A stretch of DNA of 64,000 bases from the NCBI GenBank assembly GCA_030374765.1, contig JARGXX010000068.1:2356001-2420000 (forward strand), written 5' to 3'. Below the pieces are notes generated by a model. The model was not told the origin of the DNA. It made no database searches and was given only the letters and a program-made list of their open reading frames with translations. The position numbers and the translations under genes are program-made. Below are positions 51,807 through 63,206 of the stretch, piece after piece. This DNA is from Agarophyton chilense. Taxonomy: Eukaryota; Rhodophyta; Florideophyceae; Gracilariales; Gracilariaceae. Within the stretch, counting starts at the first letter, position 1, and each line of letters begins with the position of its first letter.

Positions 51807-53887
51807 ATGCCGAACTCGTCTTATAAGCCCGTCGGATACGCCACTCTCCCTCCGGACTTTGTCGCTTCCGTCGGTTTCCCTATTCATTTCTCGACGGACC
51901 AATCAGTGTGCAGCGGTGCTATGGCTTCGAACATCCAAGCGGAGAGCTTCTTGGGATGCCAAGTGGCGTATGAGCGCCCCGGGGACCTTTTGACCATACC
52001 ATCAGACGAAACCCGCGGGCAGTGCGTCATGCTATTCTGCTGATCTCTGTGGAAGAATACAAGAGGTTTTTTCACGTGTATCTCAATGCCTGGAGGTTCG
52101 CTAAGATCCCCGATTTTCGGTGGAGCAATACGAACGCGCCCAACGTCTCGTGGTACAACCGTTCGTTGCATGGTCCTGGGGATCCGCGTTCGGCAACGCG
52201 CTTTCGTACCCTCATCCAAGCGGGCATGCTGTATGTCCGTTGCGAGGAGGAAGCGGAGTACCAATTCAGAGTGAACAACCTCCTTTTGAACCTATATGAG
52301 GTCTTCATCTTGCTTCAATTGAGATTTCCTCCGGTGGGTCCCGACCTCTTCGCGCTCATGTGCTTCAAACTGCCATATGACCGCCTGTTTTGGATGCCCA
52401 ATAGGGTCTGTTGGAACGAGAGGCATGAGCCCGATCGTCGTTTGCGTCAATCCCTGCAGTTTTTCTTCTGTTGCCACCAGGTGGAGTTGCACGACATGAG
52501 CCCAGACAAACGTCTTCCGTTATGTCTTTCGCTTCCCTAAATGGATGAGAACCAATGGGCCATTTATTGGCGTGTCTCGCCGCTCCTTTTGGTTCCCACG
52601 CCCTCTATGGTGGCGTACTACTCGTGCCAACTCATCGGCGAGGACAATGACCGAAGGTCTTGGCTGTCCTGGCAGGTACTCTTCGTTGAGTTCGGCGTTA
52701 TGTCTCTTATGGTTTTCCTGGATACCGCGAAGTACGAAGTCCGTGGTAATGTCCGTTCGGAGGATTGGAGGGTGTGATACGACGAGAACGTACCCGGTTC
52801 TCGAGGTCGCCTGATCCCGCTCCCGGACATCATGATCCTTTTCCTAAGGAACCTGGGCATCTCAAATATCTTCCATGGGACCTGGTTCGACGTCGAGGAG
52901 ATTGATGCCCTCTTGGACCATGTCCTACAGGTAGAGTTGGGCAAAACTCCCGGGTTCTTTTCGTATTACAACGATACCGACTCGTTCACGCCGATTCCGC
53001 TGCATCCACGGGGTCGGGACGACGCTAGTTCCTATCCCGCCAAGCATTTGAAAAATATACCATCGGACATCTCAAGGCGTCATGTGCCCGATTATTATCC
53101 GAAGGCCATTAGTTTCGATCCCCTGTGCTTCGAGCCTGATGTAGAAGCCACGCCGTTGGTTCCAGCTGGTATGTCCGATGGAGAATCCTTCGGTGAAGAT
53201 CCCTTCGTCCTTTGTGTAGAGGGCGTTAATCCTCCGGTCGAGTCCGCTGTTGTGTTGCCGACCGCTTCCCCTCCTCCAGCTCCTTCGGCCGCTGCTCCTC
53301 AGGATGAACTCTCATATGAGCCGCCCGTCTCCCAAATAGACATCTCTACTGGCGAGGCTACTGTCGAGGCCAAAAGTCCTGTAGGTGATGCACTGGCTCA
53401 AACGTCTACTTAGGGCGTCAACATCGCTCCGTCCTCTCCGTTGCCACACTTTCCCACTTCAGTCACGGCTGCAGCTGAGGACCTCCGTTATGTCTGCCGT
53501 ACCGTTGGTAATACGGCCCCGATGTAAACTGCAACAGTCCTGAGGGAAGCTTGCTCCTGAGCAAGTCGCTCTGTGCGCTACGCCGCGGTTGTCCAACAGG
53601 GTCAGGATCGAAAAACCGCCATGGTCAATATCCTGCAGCAGAATGCCCAAGTGATGTCCCAGAGGGTTACGGTTGACTTGGGTGCCCGGTATTTTCTAAA
53701 TTTGAGTGATCGGGAGGCATCCGATGGATACAATAGTTCCTCAGGTGAATCTCCGCCAAAGAAGCATGTTCAGCTCGCTGGGGCCGGTCCTAGTGGTCCA
53801 GGGGGCTCCTCAGGTGGCCCTAGTCCCGGTCGCGCTCCTGGAGGCTTTAAGGAGGACGACGGAGATACTTCTGCGCGGCCCCAGTGA
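51807..53887 (+). pseudogene. Antisense ORF of the second chromovirus, unknown protein, decayed
   Basis: From ATG 51807 the frame runs to a TGA at 52041-52043. Shifted once near 52022-52040, the reading then continues in one phase to 53887, broken by TAA 52538, TGA 52775, TAG 53411 and others. This spells about 690 codons that must once have been open. Phrases include ISVEEYKRFFHVYLNAWRF, LRFPPVGPDLFALMC, SLQFFFCCHQVEL and IMILFLRNLGISNIF, then an acidic Pro/Ala/Ser stretch (PPPAPSAAAPQDE) and a basic-Gly/Pro tail (GGPSPGRAPGG). It has no similarity I recognise. The strand is opposite to gag-pol and the position is between pol and the 3' LTR, as for the antisense ORFs described in some large plant LTR elements. 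Confidence 0.6.
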
Positions 53888-54262
53888 GACCGGTTGGTTT
53901 TGAGAGCGATTCCGTAAATCTTGAGGTCAGGGCGAGGGCTGTTAGTTAGTCAAATAAAGTAATGCTTGTGCTTTCCCAAGGTCGTTCCTGTATCTCAAAC
54001 GTGCGTGCCCCGGGACTGGGTCCAACCTTGAGAACTTCTCAACTCTTCTCCAGGTGTCGCCTGAGAACTGGCTTTGTTCCCTGATGCGGGCGCTCCAGCG
54101 ATGCGTCGTGATCCGTCAAACCGTCGTGTGTGGAGGCGTTTGGAGAAGCGTTTTGTTATTATTAGGGCCAATGGTTGCCCCCTCCTAAAGGCTGCACTCC
54201 GTGCTGCCGACTTGGCGCCAATAGCGGGCTATAAAATTAGCCGGAATGGTTTGAGGCTCTTG

Positions 54263-54860
54263 CTAAGTGTTTTCCTCAGGTGTTAAGCCGAACCAACGGA
54301 CGCCATACAGTATAGTTCCATCTTCTCTCCGACCGGCGGAGATGATGCGCTCAATCACATACTCCGGTTGGTATTCATTCTCCGGAAGGAGAGTGTGGTC
54401 CAGAGAGGCGAATTCATCGGAGTAGGTTGGAAGAGATGGATGATCGTCATTGGCATTGACCGTTGGGTACAAGCGGCTAGTCGGGTCCGCAGGAACTGTC
54501 TTAGGGTGTGTGGAGACTTGAGCGTTGACCTGAGGTCGTAATGATTCCGTTGGGCCAGGCGACTGGGACTTTAGTGATTCGGGGGAGCTGGGGGCTCGTG
54601 TCACCCGATCAATCGATACGGTAGCCTGTAAGCCGTCAATTAGTAATGTAATGGTATGTTGATTGGCCTTAAGGACTTTGTATGGTCCCGTAGAGAGGAG
54701 TAAGAGCTTTCGCGTAGTGTCCTCGAGTTCTTCACTGTCCTTCGGTGGCCTGTCCAGGTCAAAAAGGTCTCCTTTCCCAAAGAGCGATGTGTTCCAAACG
54801 ACCTTTTCGAAATTGAACTTGTAACGCTGTTGGGCGTTGTTCAGTATAGTTCTAGCCGAT
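54263..54860 (-). pseudogene. Second chromovirus: GPY/F module and chromodomain
   Basis: The minus-strand frame reads KVVWNTSLFGKGDLFDL, STGPYKVLKANQHTI and VSIDRVTRA (GPY/F module of the integrase), then a Pro/Ser linker, then YVIERIISAGRREDG and LYGVRWFGLTPEEN, a chromodomain cut by a stop where Trp would follow. The open frame begins after a stop at about 54860. This is the C-terminal end of Pol. Confidence 0.8.
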
Positions 54861-55809
54861 TAGACAATGAATTCGATGCGTCGGCGCGAGTAGCCCTTCG
54901 CCTGGGTAGGAGTCACCCCTTCGGTTATGTTCTGGGGTGTGATAGCCTCCTGAAGGTCAACATCTATCGGCGGCGGCGCTCTCTGTAGTATCAGCTCTAC
55001 GGAGAGAGCAAGCACCTGCGACTGTGTTCGGGACTGTCAAATGGGTGCTTGCGGCTAAGGGGAAGGTGTGGTAGAGCACAACATTAGCGAGCTACAATGG
55101 GGGTTGTAAGGCCCCACTCGCCAATTAAAGTGGTTGGTACTATGGAACGGACAACTACTTGTTGTAGCTTGTCCGGATCTCTGGTTGAGAAATCCTGAAC
55201 AAAGAAAAAGTGAGTTGTGAACCCGTTTGTGATCTCCTTTACTTTGGAATCGGCGTTCTCTCTGTGCCTTAAGTACTGTGCAGAGGGGTGAGCGTCGCAC
55301 GTAATAATATCTAGATATAAACTTGGTTAGCTGATTAACCCCTCTACAGTACGGGATAATGGTTGCCACGTGGCTACTCACTACAGTATATGAGCCGTTG
55401 CCAATCCGGTATTTCCCCAAATAGGGTCGAGTCGGATGCGCCGTGGCAGACAGAAATCCTACGTGTAACATTGTAACATACAACTTCACGGACCATCTGC
55501 AGGGTGCCGCTTCATAACTTCATCCTAGCCGTTGCACTCACTTATGAGTATCATCATACTGTGCGGGCTAGAAATGTCAGAAGGCGATGCTACCCCTTTT
55601 TACTCTCCCGCAGACCCCGAATGGGTCATTAAAAGCGCACTGTTGCGCAGCGCCAAGACTCGCGCACTTTGGAGTCGAACCGGGTGACGCAGCGGTCGGC
55701 AACCGCGACGACGGTGTAACTCTAAACACGTCGCACATGTGGCCACGACACAAACATAGCCAAAAAGATCTTCCCACGGTATTTTGACATTGTAGAACAC
55801 TACACTATA
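54861..55809. other. Decayed Pol sequence and unassigned bases inside the second chromovirus
   Basis: This stretch lies between the integrase core and its C-terminal module. It is longer than the usual spacer. Frames of up to 144 codons have no recognisable motif, so it may contain a further small insertion. Confidence 0.35.
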
Positions 55810-56728
55810 GTAAGCGTTATGTCGAAAGGTGTGGCCCCCGTGGAAGCGTGCCCGTGCGTGTTGCAGGTATGAACCAGTGGCTCAACGTAGTCGTACGAGT
55901 CCAATTGGTTCTTCGATACGTAGTGTGCCAAGCGGTCCAGAAGGGTGCGGTTGAAGCGTTCAGCTTGCCCTTTGGTTTACAGGTGGTACGCAGTGGTGGT
56001 CACATGTTTGATACCTAAGGTCGCACAAACGTGTGAGAAGAATTTGGGTCAAACTGGCTGCCGTTATCCGTAAGGAAGTAGAATGGCATGGCATATGGAT
56101 ATACCCAATGGGACAAGAAGGCCGTGGCGACATCCGTGGCCGTTTTCTTCCCTGAGGGTAGGGCTCGGGTAAGCTTGTTAAACCGGTCAGTTATGACCAA
56201 GACAAATCGTTTTCCATGGGAAGACTTAAGCAAAGGCCCAAGTATATCCATTGCAACAAAAACCATCGAACCTGCGGCAGGGAAGAGCTTCAATTTGGCC
56301 TGATGGTTGGCGCGAGACCCTCGGATTTTTGCGCACGATGTACAGTTCCGTGCGGTTTGCCATAGATCCTGCGCCTAAAGTGGCCAGTAGAAGAACTTCT
56401 TCAGGGTCTGGTACATTTGTCGGCCTCCAGGGTGTCCAGCCAAGCGAGGGAAGTGGGCGAGGTATAAGAATCGCCCCCTTTGTGGACTTGGTATTACCTG
56501 GTGGAGCGCGCCATCCAGCGGTGAGAGGCGACGCAGTAGTCTAAATCGGTCATAGTCGAATAGGCATCCAGGAGTTCCTACCAATTGGGCTGTTTCCTTG
56601 CAGTACTTGTCCTCGACCTGCGCCTGTAGAAGTTCCTCAATAGTTATAGGGAGGAGCTCTTTTTCCTCCGGGGCTATCGCATTAACCTGAGGTGGTTTAG
56701 AATTGGGCGGTACTGTCTCCCAGTCCAA
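55810..56728 (-). pseudogene. Second chromovirus: integrase
   Basis: Minus strand: an H2C2 finger region (YLAHFPRLAGHPGGRQMYQTL) ends in a stop where the CxxC part should follow. Next comes the core with VFVAMDILGP, FLTDNGSQF and, after a frame change and a TAA, TKGQAERFNRTLLDRL, which supplies the Glu. Then SYDYVEPLVHTCNTH and STGATPFDI follow. All three DDE residues are present, but the frame is shifted and has stops. Confidence 0.8.
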
Positions 56729-56907
56729 TAGTTATACCTCGTTCTCCTTTACCTCAGGATCATTGGTTGCACCTCACCCATAAGGCCAACCGTTTCCGTA
56801 CAGACCTGAGGTCCATCATCTGTAAAGGGTGTAGGAATTAGGTCTTACAATATATTGTCGTCAGTTCCTTTGGTAATGATGCGCAACAGGGCATCTGCTG
56901 CCTGGTG

Positions 56908-58101
56908 CTAGATGCCTGGCCTATAGGTTATCTCGTAGTCATATTCGGGCAGCCTGAGGCGCCACCGAGCGAGGCAACTTGATGCATCGGTCATATTGAG
57001 TAGCCAGCGGAGTGAATCGTGATCTGCCCTAATGGTATTTCCAGTTACCTTGAGGTACGAACGGAGTGTCAATACGGACCATACGATGGCTAGACATTCC
57101 TTTTCGGTAGTACTGTAGTTTCGCTCCGCGCTGGTGAGCGTTCTGCTCCAGTACCCAATAGGTCGATATTCCTTCTGTGACTCCTGTTCTTGTAGCAGTG
57201 CACATCCCACTTTGACATCAGAGGCGTCTGCATCCAGGACAAAGGGCCTATTGGGTTTTGAAAAAGGCAATATGGGTGGGTTCGGCAAATTGTACTTTTG
57301 GGTTTGAAATGCCTCGTACTGGTCGTCGGTGAGGGCTTCGGACTCCAAAGGAGTTCCCTTCTTCAGCATCGCGTTGAGAGGGGCGTAAATCCTGGCAAAC
57401 CCTCGGACAAATCGTCGGTAAACGTTGCAAAAGCCCACGAAGGATCGTAGTTCCGTGTGGGTCTTCGGAGACTTTGCCTGGCGAATCGCATTTGTGGTCC
57501 GTGTGGCCACATTTAGCTTTCCTGGGAGGACAACTTGACCGAGATAGTCCACTGAGGCCTAGAAGTAACCGCATTTGCCGAGTTTCAGTGTTACCCCAGC
57601 GTCCTGTCGGATTGTTAGCATCTTCTATACGTGGCGAGGGTGTTACTTTACGGTCCGTGAGAAGATTATAACCTCATCGAAATAGACCAGGGCGAACTTC
57701 CATTTGACTCTGGACAGTATAATGTCCATTATCTGTTGGAAAGTTGCTGGTGCATTCTTCAAACCAAAGTACATGCGAGTAAATCTGAACAGACCTTCAT
57801 GGGTGGTAAAGTTTGTTAGCGCTCTCGCGTTTTCGGCCAAAGGGATTTGCCAGTATCCAAAGTTAGCGTCCAGTGTGGTAAATACGACAGCTTCGCCTAA
57901 GGAATCCAGAAAGTCGTCCATGCGAGGTATCGGGTATGAGTCCCTTTTGCTTACTGCGTTCAGCTTCCTGCAGTCGCCAGAAAGTCTGGCGGAGCCACTT
58001 TTCTTAGCAGCGAGGACATGGACATTTGCCGCCTCGGATTGGTTAAGAGGCTCTGGCTCTATGATGTGAGGTTTGCGCATTTTGTCCATCTGGTCGGCCA
58101 T
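56908..58101 (-). pseudogene. Second chromovirus: reverse transcriptase and RNase H
   Basis: The frame 58101-57643 reads SGDCRKLNAVSKRDSYPIPR, VVFTTLDANFGYWQIPL, FRFTRMYFGLKNAPATFQ and LVYFDEVIIFS. The catalytic YxDD has become YFDE. A frame change follows. The frame 57552-56908 carries YLGQVVLPGK, LRSFVGFCNVYRRF, then RNase H with FVLDADASDVKVGCAL (Asp), TTEKECLAIVWSVL (Glu) and RADHDSLRWLLN (Asp). It ends in YDYEITYRPGI. An RT with Glu in place of the second catalytic Asp would not be expected to work. Confidence 0.88.
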
Positions 58102-58685
58102 AATTTCTCTACTCTTCAGGCCTGTACGGTATGGGTGTTGGAACTGTGGTCTAGCATCATTCTGAAGGTAAATGCGGTGTGTAGTGGTCCTGGTTTTGGT
58201 AAATCTACCTGACCAAATGGTCTGGTATTCTTTAAAGAGATCAATTACCAGGGGCCTATAGGATTAAAATTCTGCGCCGATAGCAACTGTCCCTTCCCTA
58301 GAGTCGACGTCCCCGTCGGGAGTATTAGTTGAAAAGTTGTACATATCGGCCTCAATATTGGCTACAGGAGCAGGTAGTGTGATGCAAATCACTGTAACTT
58401 TAGCTAACCGTGCGGGCCTATCTCAGGAGTTGCTGACCGTGACCAAGAAGGGCCTGTTTGCGCGGATTTCCATCGCTCCATTGGCGATTAGGTTGAGGTG
58501 CTTCAAAACCGATGTCGGATGGTTCTGTATCGCCACGAGACCTGAGGACTGGGAATGGACCGATACGATGATCTGGGTCATCGGAGGTATCTTTATGGCC
58601 TTCGGTAAGCGAATCTTATTGGAATTCGTGTTTCCGGAGATAACCGCTCGTTTGCGGTTAGCATCTGGCTCTGGGGCGGAACCAG
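58102..58685. other. Decayed RT start of the second chromovirus
   Basis: Lies between protease and RT on the minus strand. The beginning of RT should be here but could not be followed in one frame. Confidence 0.4.
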
Positions 58686-59105
58686 TTATGGAGTTGGAAG
58701 GTTCGTGAAAAACGCGACTTTTCTAAGGCCTGGATAAATGGCCTTAATGTATCGATCGACGAAGGATGTCCCTAGGATTGCGTCAGCGCCCAAGTTAGGA
58801 CACAAAACGAACCCCGTGCGGACTTTGAATTGTCCTAACTGGAGGTAAAGTGGTACTATCCCTTTAATGCTCATTGTTATACGTGATGTATCGGTAATCC
58901 TTGGGGTCTTCCTTGCCTGAACGAATTCTTGCCAACCCAATAGGAGTAGCTTAGAATGGACCAATTTGAGACCAGCGCCTGTGTCCAATGCTGCTGTTGC
59001 CACTTGCAAGCTGTTGGAACGTAGTCCCATGGTTACCCGAATTTTATAATTCTCCTTCCTGAAAGATACAGAAGGGGTCGTTTCTCTTTTCCAATTCTGG
59101 TCCAT
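58686..59105 (-). pseudogene. Second chromovirus: retropepsin-like protease
   Basis: VATAALDTGAGLKLVHSKLL has the DTGA active site of a retroviral-type aspartic protease. LGQFKVRTGFVLCPNLGADA and ILGTSFVDRYIKAI are the flap side and the ILG block near the end. The 139-codon frame is open, but the rest of Pol is broken. Confidence 0.8.
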
Positions 59106-59359
59106 TCTGAGTTATCCAATGGCTGTGGTTTTTATTTGTAGGTGAGGAGCTTTTTGGCCCCTGACCATTCATTTTGGTTGATGAATGGACTTAAAGAGGG
59201 AGTATTTGCCTCACATCGACCCTCTAAGCGTTTTGCGATGGGGTTTCCGTTTTTTTGTTGAGGATGGGGTTCCTCTTCGTGGTCGTCAGTGAAGTCTACC
59301 ATGGCGTGGAGCTGTGGAGCTTTAATTGGGGTATCGCGAGGAGTGGCATAGTGTCAGAT

Positions 59360-61444
59360 TCAAGGGATTTTTGGGGTTCGTTGTTGTGCCCTGATAAACA
59401 TTCCTTCGGATCTCCTCACCTTGCAATTCTCTTCCCTGAGGGCTAGGAGGTTTTTTCGTGCGTCCTTAGGTAGATATTTCGTGCAGTCACAAGGTAAGGC
59501 CGTGTAAAGGCAGAGGAAGCAAGCTCTTGGGGTGCGAATAAAAACGTCCTTGCGGGGCGGAAAGGGAGAATGCTGGGGCGTGGGTGGTCCAGTGGTCGGT
59601 CTAGTTACCCGGGAGGTATATGATGGGGGCACAGACGGAGGAGCACCGAAATTTACCGCGAGGACATCTCCCGAGTCGGCATAATGGAGTGATGAACCCA
59701 TGTCCGAATCCGTAGAGATAACGAAATGGGCTTGGTTTGGTTTATGCAATGGAGTTGCGTGTATTCTGGATATATCAGCATGGCGCCTGGAAGCCTTGTA
59801 GATTTTGCTATAACCTTAGGCATTGAGGATGAGTTGTTGGAAAGAGTATTGCGGGTTTTCCGTGTGATCATTACGGACATGTGTCCGAATGGCAGGTAGT
59901 GATCCCGTGATGAAAAGGCGTTTGAGCCGTCCTTCGGAGAACAAGTTTCCACATCGGTAAGTCTTCTTCCATAGGTCGTCTGCGAAAGACAATTCGGCCA
60001 TTTCGGGGCTCTGTTTAAAGGATATAACTTCCTGGTGGGTATCCAGTATAACATCATCCGTGGCATAGGTTTACAAGAGGTAATGAACAACCTGAGAATA
60101 TGACCTGAGGAGCTCACGGTCTTGAGCATACACGAGGTCAATTGTACCCGATATCTTCGAAACCACTCGGTCACGTGCCTGTCCTGTGAGGGAGTCTTAA
60201 AAAAGGTACAAAGCGACGCCTTCGTGGACACCGTTCTGATCACAGGCCATACGGAACAAACTAAGAAACCTAAGGACAGTAATGAGATCGGAAGCCGAGA
60301 ACTTTTCCGTAATGGTTAGGTGCATCTGTTTGGTTCACTTGGCGACTCTTAGAGACACCAAACCAGAATATTTCGGAGGCCTGTCGGCCAATCGGTAACT
60401 ACGGTAGTCTAGAACCTTAAGGAAAGGTTCGGTAGTTGTTGTCAGTGTTTCGAGCCCTCTAACAGCAGCCTCATCCATTTCCGAGTCGGTCGTTTCGGTT
60501 GAGTCCGAATAGGAATCATTAGTGTCCGAATGGTCTCTTCTTTTAATCTTCCTGTTCTTTTTTATGCTGCGGCTACTTCGTTTCATTTCAGCGGAATGGG
60601 GACCTAAAGGATCGATCTATCCATCAGATCCGATGGAGCGTTGAGGTCGCTGTACCTCATATTGTCCTTTGGGACGAGCAATCTGTCTCTCTTCTAGACG
60701 CCGAGTCTCTCTTCTGCTCCTAGATTATCTTTCCATTGGATTTTCCTGATGGTGTTCCCGATGAGGGTTGGGTAATACCGCCGCACCTGGGGGCTCGATA
60801 GGGGGTCGCTATAGTGAAACCGGATGGTTGACTTGTGGAGTTTGCCTAGGGACCGCATTGCCTGACTGGCTGGTGACTGCTCCTTGAACGGCCTGTAGGA
60901 AAGAGTTTATGAATAACACAGACTCCATTACCTTAGGGACTATTCGCGTGATGAGGTAATCCGTATGGACCGCGATTGCCGTAGAGAGTCGTATGTCTAC
61001 AATAGAATCCACATGGGCTGAGCAGAGCTCATGGACACTGGGCCAGAGAAGGTCGCCAAGCCCTGCGGGCATGTTTTCTCTAATTTCTTCGGTCTGTTAG
61101 GCTACTCCTTGAGGTATCCCTGGCCTGGCCCTGGTGAGGCGTTCTAATAAACGCGCTGCCACTGTGGGTTCTCGGCGAATCCTTTCAGGTTTATCCAGGG
61201 GGGTCAGTACTTCTTGCAGCTGGCTCCTCGTGCTCCTGCGGTCGCTAGCGGTATCAACCTGACGGTCAGGCGACATCGCAGTCGTTGCAGTCGCACTTCG
61301 TCCTGCCGTAGGAGTCCTACGGTTTGGTCGGTCGGGTGTGGTTCCTGTATCCATAATGGCGGTTGCTTCTGTACTTCTGGCCCGTTGGGAAATTAAACCA
61401 AAGGTTACAATCCGGATAAATCTTCGTCCCAGTGGTCCGTTCAA
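59360..61444 (-). pseudogene. Second chromovirus: Gag region, broken
   Basis: Minus-strand frames in order: 61444-61097, an Arg/Thr-rich N-terminal part; 61072-60809, helical; 60586-60335, with a basic start, then acidic DSEMDE and LADRPPKYSG, a phrase usual just before the gag capsid domain; pieces of the capsid at 60243-59653 and 60001-59816 (LFITGSLPAIRTHV); and a Cys-containing end (CFLCLYTALPCDC) at about 59490-59520 where a zinc knuckle would be expected. The frames change several times. Confidence 0.55.
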
Positions 61445-61493
61445 TTATTTCAAATGGTTCTAATTCGGGAGACCAAAAGGTAACGCATTGTTG

Positions 61494-61925
61494 TGTTGAA
61501 TCAGCGTACGGGTCTCGACTTGAGGTAGCGCGGTAGAGTGGGTCCTAATGTCTGTATCCTCGACGGCGGCACTCCCAGAGTACTCGGTGCAATTGGCTGG
61601 ATTTGAATGCGTAGTCCTACATGTCGGAGCTACGGAAACGATATATTGAAGACCAATTGGTGGAACTATTTTAGCAAAGGGGATAGTTTAGTATCCTAAC
61701 GGTCCCTACCTGATTCTAAGAGAGAAGCGTCACTTGAGCCAAGTAAATATCGATAGAGATGCGTTGAGATCTCCCTTGCACTGTAAAGCTATTCTATCAC
61801 ACAAAATAAAATAAAACAATTATTTTAATATATCCAGCTGAGGTCGGCCAGTGCACGTGGCGTCTGTAAGATACCTCAGGCCCTGGAGGCTTGCAGGACT
61901 CAACCTTAATCGTTGATCCTTCACA
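61494..61925 (-). repeat. 5' LTR of the second chromovirus, 432 bp
   Basis: Runs from TGTTGAATCAGCG to CTTCACA. It matches the split left LTR and the solo LTR at 867-1297 over its whole length. GGTAGCGCGGTAGAG (A-box-like) is intact, while the B-box-like part is mutated. The outer end interrupts the helicase frame of the Helitron. Confidence 0.88.
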
Positions 61926-62671
61926 GAAAGTATGACACTTAATTGAGGGCGGGAGAGGAATAAGGCCACGCGAAACGATCCCAGGAACCGTACCTCCTCC
62001 TCCTTAATGGAGGTACGCGGGGAACCACAAAGCCTGCTCGGTAGCTGAAGGGTTGTTACAAAGTGCTGTTAGTCGCATGTTCCGAGTAATATGAATCGTC
62101 TTAAAATGAGAGAAATGGCTAGAGTATTTGATGAAAGAATTGACGATCTGCGCTTTGTACCCACAACCAACTACAGGCAGAATCTGAAAGCAATCCACTG
62201 AGAACAAAACGAACTTGCCGCCAAATGGGGTATTCGAGCGCATAATGTCGCAGAGCGTACGCTCCACAGATTCGATGCAAAAGAGGTGACACATCACGAT
62301 CTCATCCCATATAATTAAGTCCATGTTCTGTGTCCTTTTGGCCACTGTAGATTGCAGAGAGATCTTTCACGTACTATCAGACATGACAGGTATTTGTATG
62401 TTGAACGTTAAAAGCGCGGTGCGACCTTTGTCTAGCAGTGCAGCAGCTACAGATGATGTAGCCACTGTGAGTACAATTTTGCCTCGAAGCAGTAGAACTG
62501 CGTGTATAGCTCTGGAAAGAAACTTCTTGCCTGTACCACCGGTTGCATCCAAAAACAACGCACGTGAGGACTAATCCAAAAATTAAGAAGCCCCTGAAGT
62601 ATTCCCAATGCTTTGAAAACTCTCTCTCGAAACTCCTGGAATAGTAGCGCCGACGATCTCGTTGAATGCAT
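61926..62671 (-). pseudogene. Helitron PIF1-type helicase
   Basis: FLDATGGTGKKFLSRAI is the Walker A region (GGTGKK instead of GGTGKT). DLIIWDEIVMCH is Walker B, VLFSVDCFQILPVV is motif III, and IHITRNMRL a later motif. The reading ends at PAYLH and a stop, but goes on in the same phase as GGGGTVPGIV and LIPLPPSIK up to the LTR. PIF1-type helicases of Helitrons unwind DNA during rolling-circle transposition. This copy has several stops. Confidence 0.85.
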
Positions 62672-63206
62672 TTCTTTGATCTGACTTGAACTGTGGAATA
62701 GAAGACTGCACCACTTTTCCTAGGTCACTTTTCACCTGTTGTTCGGATTGTACAGGTTTTCCCGGTGTAGGAATCTCAGATGTAGGCAAAGATAGGCCAC
62801 AATTTTCCAAGGAGGCTGATAGATTCATTTCTTGCACAGTGGTTTGGACCTCAAGCAAAGCATATCCAGTGGCTACTTCACCATTAGAGAGCGCTAGCCC
62901 CATACCTCCATGTCGGGCGCGAAGGTTTTGAAAGAACATTGACGGGTGCTCATTCCAAAGCAAACATGGATCTGCCGGTTCTCCGTATAGCAAGATTATA
63001 GCCAGTAAATGTGTAAGAGACACAAAAGAAGACTCTAAGAACTCTAAAATCGTGGGCTTCTATTCTGCATCGTCTGCTAACAGACAGCTTCTGAGACATG
63101 CGTCTTTAAACTTAGCCCACACCTCGCCCTGTACAGTACGCAAGTCGTAGAACGAAGTAACACCCAAAATCTGTATGAGGAGCAATCGCAGAAAATATTA
63201 TTCGCC
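62672..63206 (-). pseudogene. Helitron linker region
   Basis: The 146-codon minus-strand frame 63023-62583 starts LTHLLAIILLYGEPADPCLLW, resembling the segment just before the helicase (where 'E....D...LW..H'). It ends in FQSIGNTSGAS. It contains a degenerate Glu/Ser-rich linker. Confidence 0.5.

Larger units (their letters stand above)
49134..61925 (-). mobile_element. Second Ty3/gypsy chromovirus, minus strand, decayed, with antisense ORF and a nested insertion
   Basis: Two copies of a 432-433-bp LTR bound it: the right one (61494-61925) is the 5' LTR and the left one (49134-49491 plus 51205-51279) is the 3' LTR. A purine-rich tract (CTGAAGGAGGGAGATA on the minus strand) directly abuts the 3' LTR. 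On the minus strand, from right to left, come gag, protease, RT, RNase H, integrase, GPY/F module and chromodomain, all interrupted by stops or shifts. Between the chromodomain and the 3' LTR lies 3 kb with a long ORF on the opposite strand. Without the nested insertion the element is about 11 kb. The bases next to its two ends do not match, so its target duplication is lost. Confidence 0.85.

Noticed and set aside
55660-55705. tRNA-like sequence with GGTTCGACTCC on the minus strand
   Set aside because: It has a B-box, but the T-arm does not pair and no acceptor stem can be drawn. Not a tRNA gene.
61926-61936. ATGAC as a target duplication of the second chromovirus
   Set aside because: ATGAC precedes the left LTR, but on the right it lies six bases beyond the LTR end. 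It would require a non-canonical LTR terminus that the other two copies do not support.
61991-62017. Hairpin GTACCTCC...GGAGGTAC as the 3' end of the Helitron
   Set aside because: The helicase reading continues past it up to the LTR, so the hairpin lies within coding sequence and no CTRR end follows.
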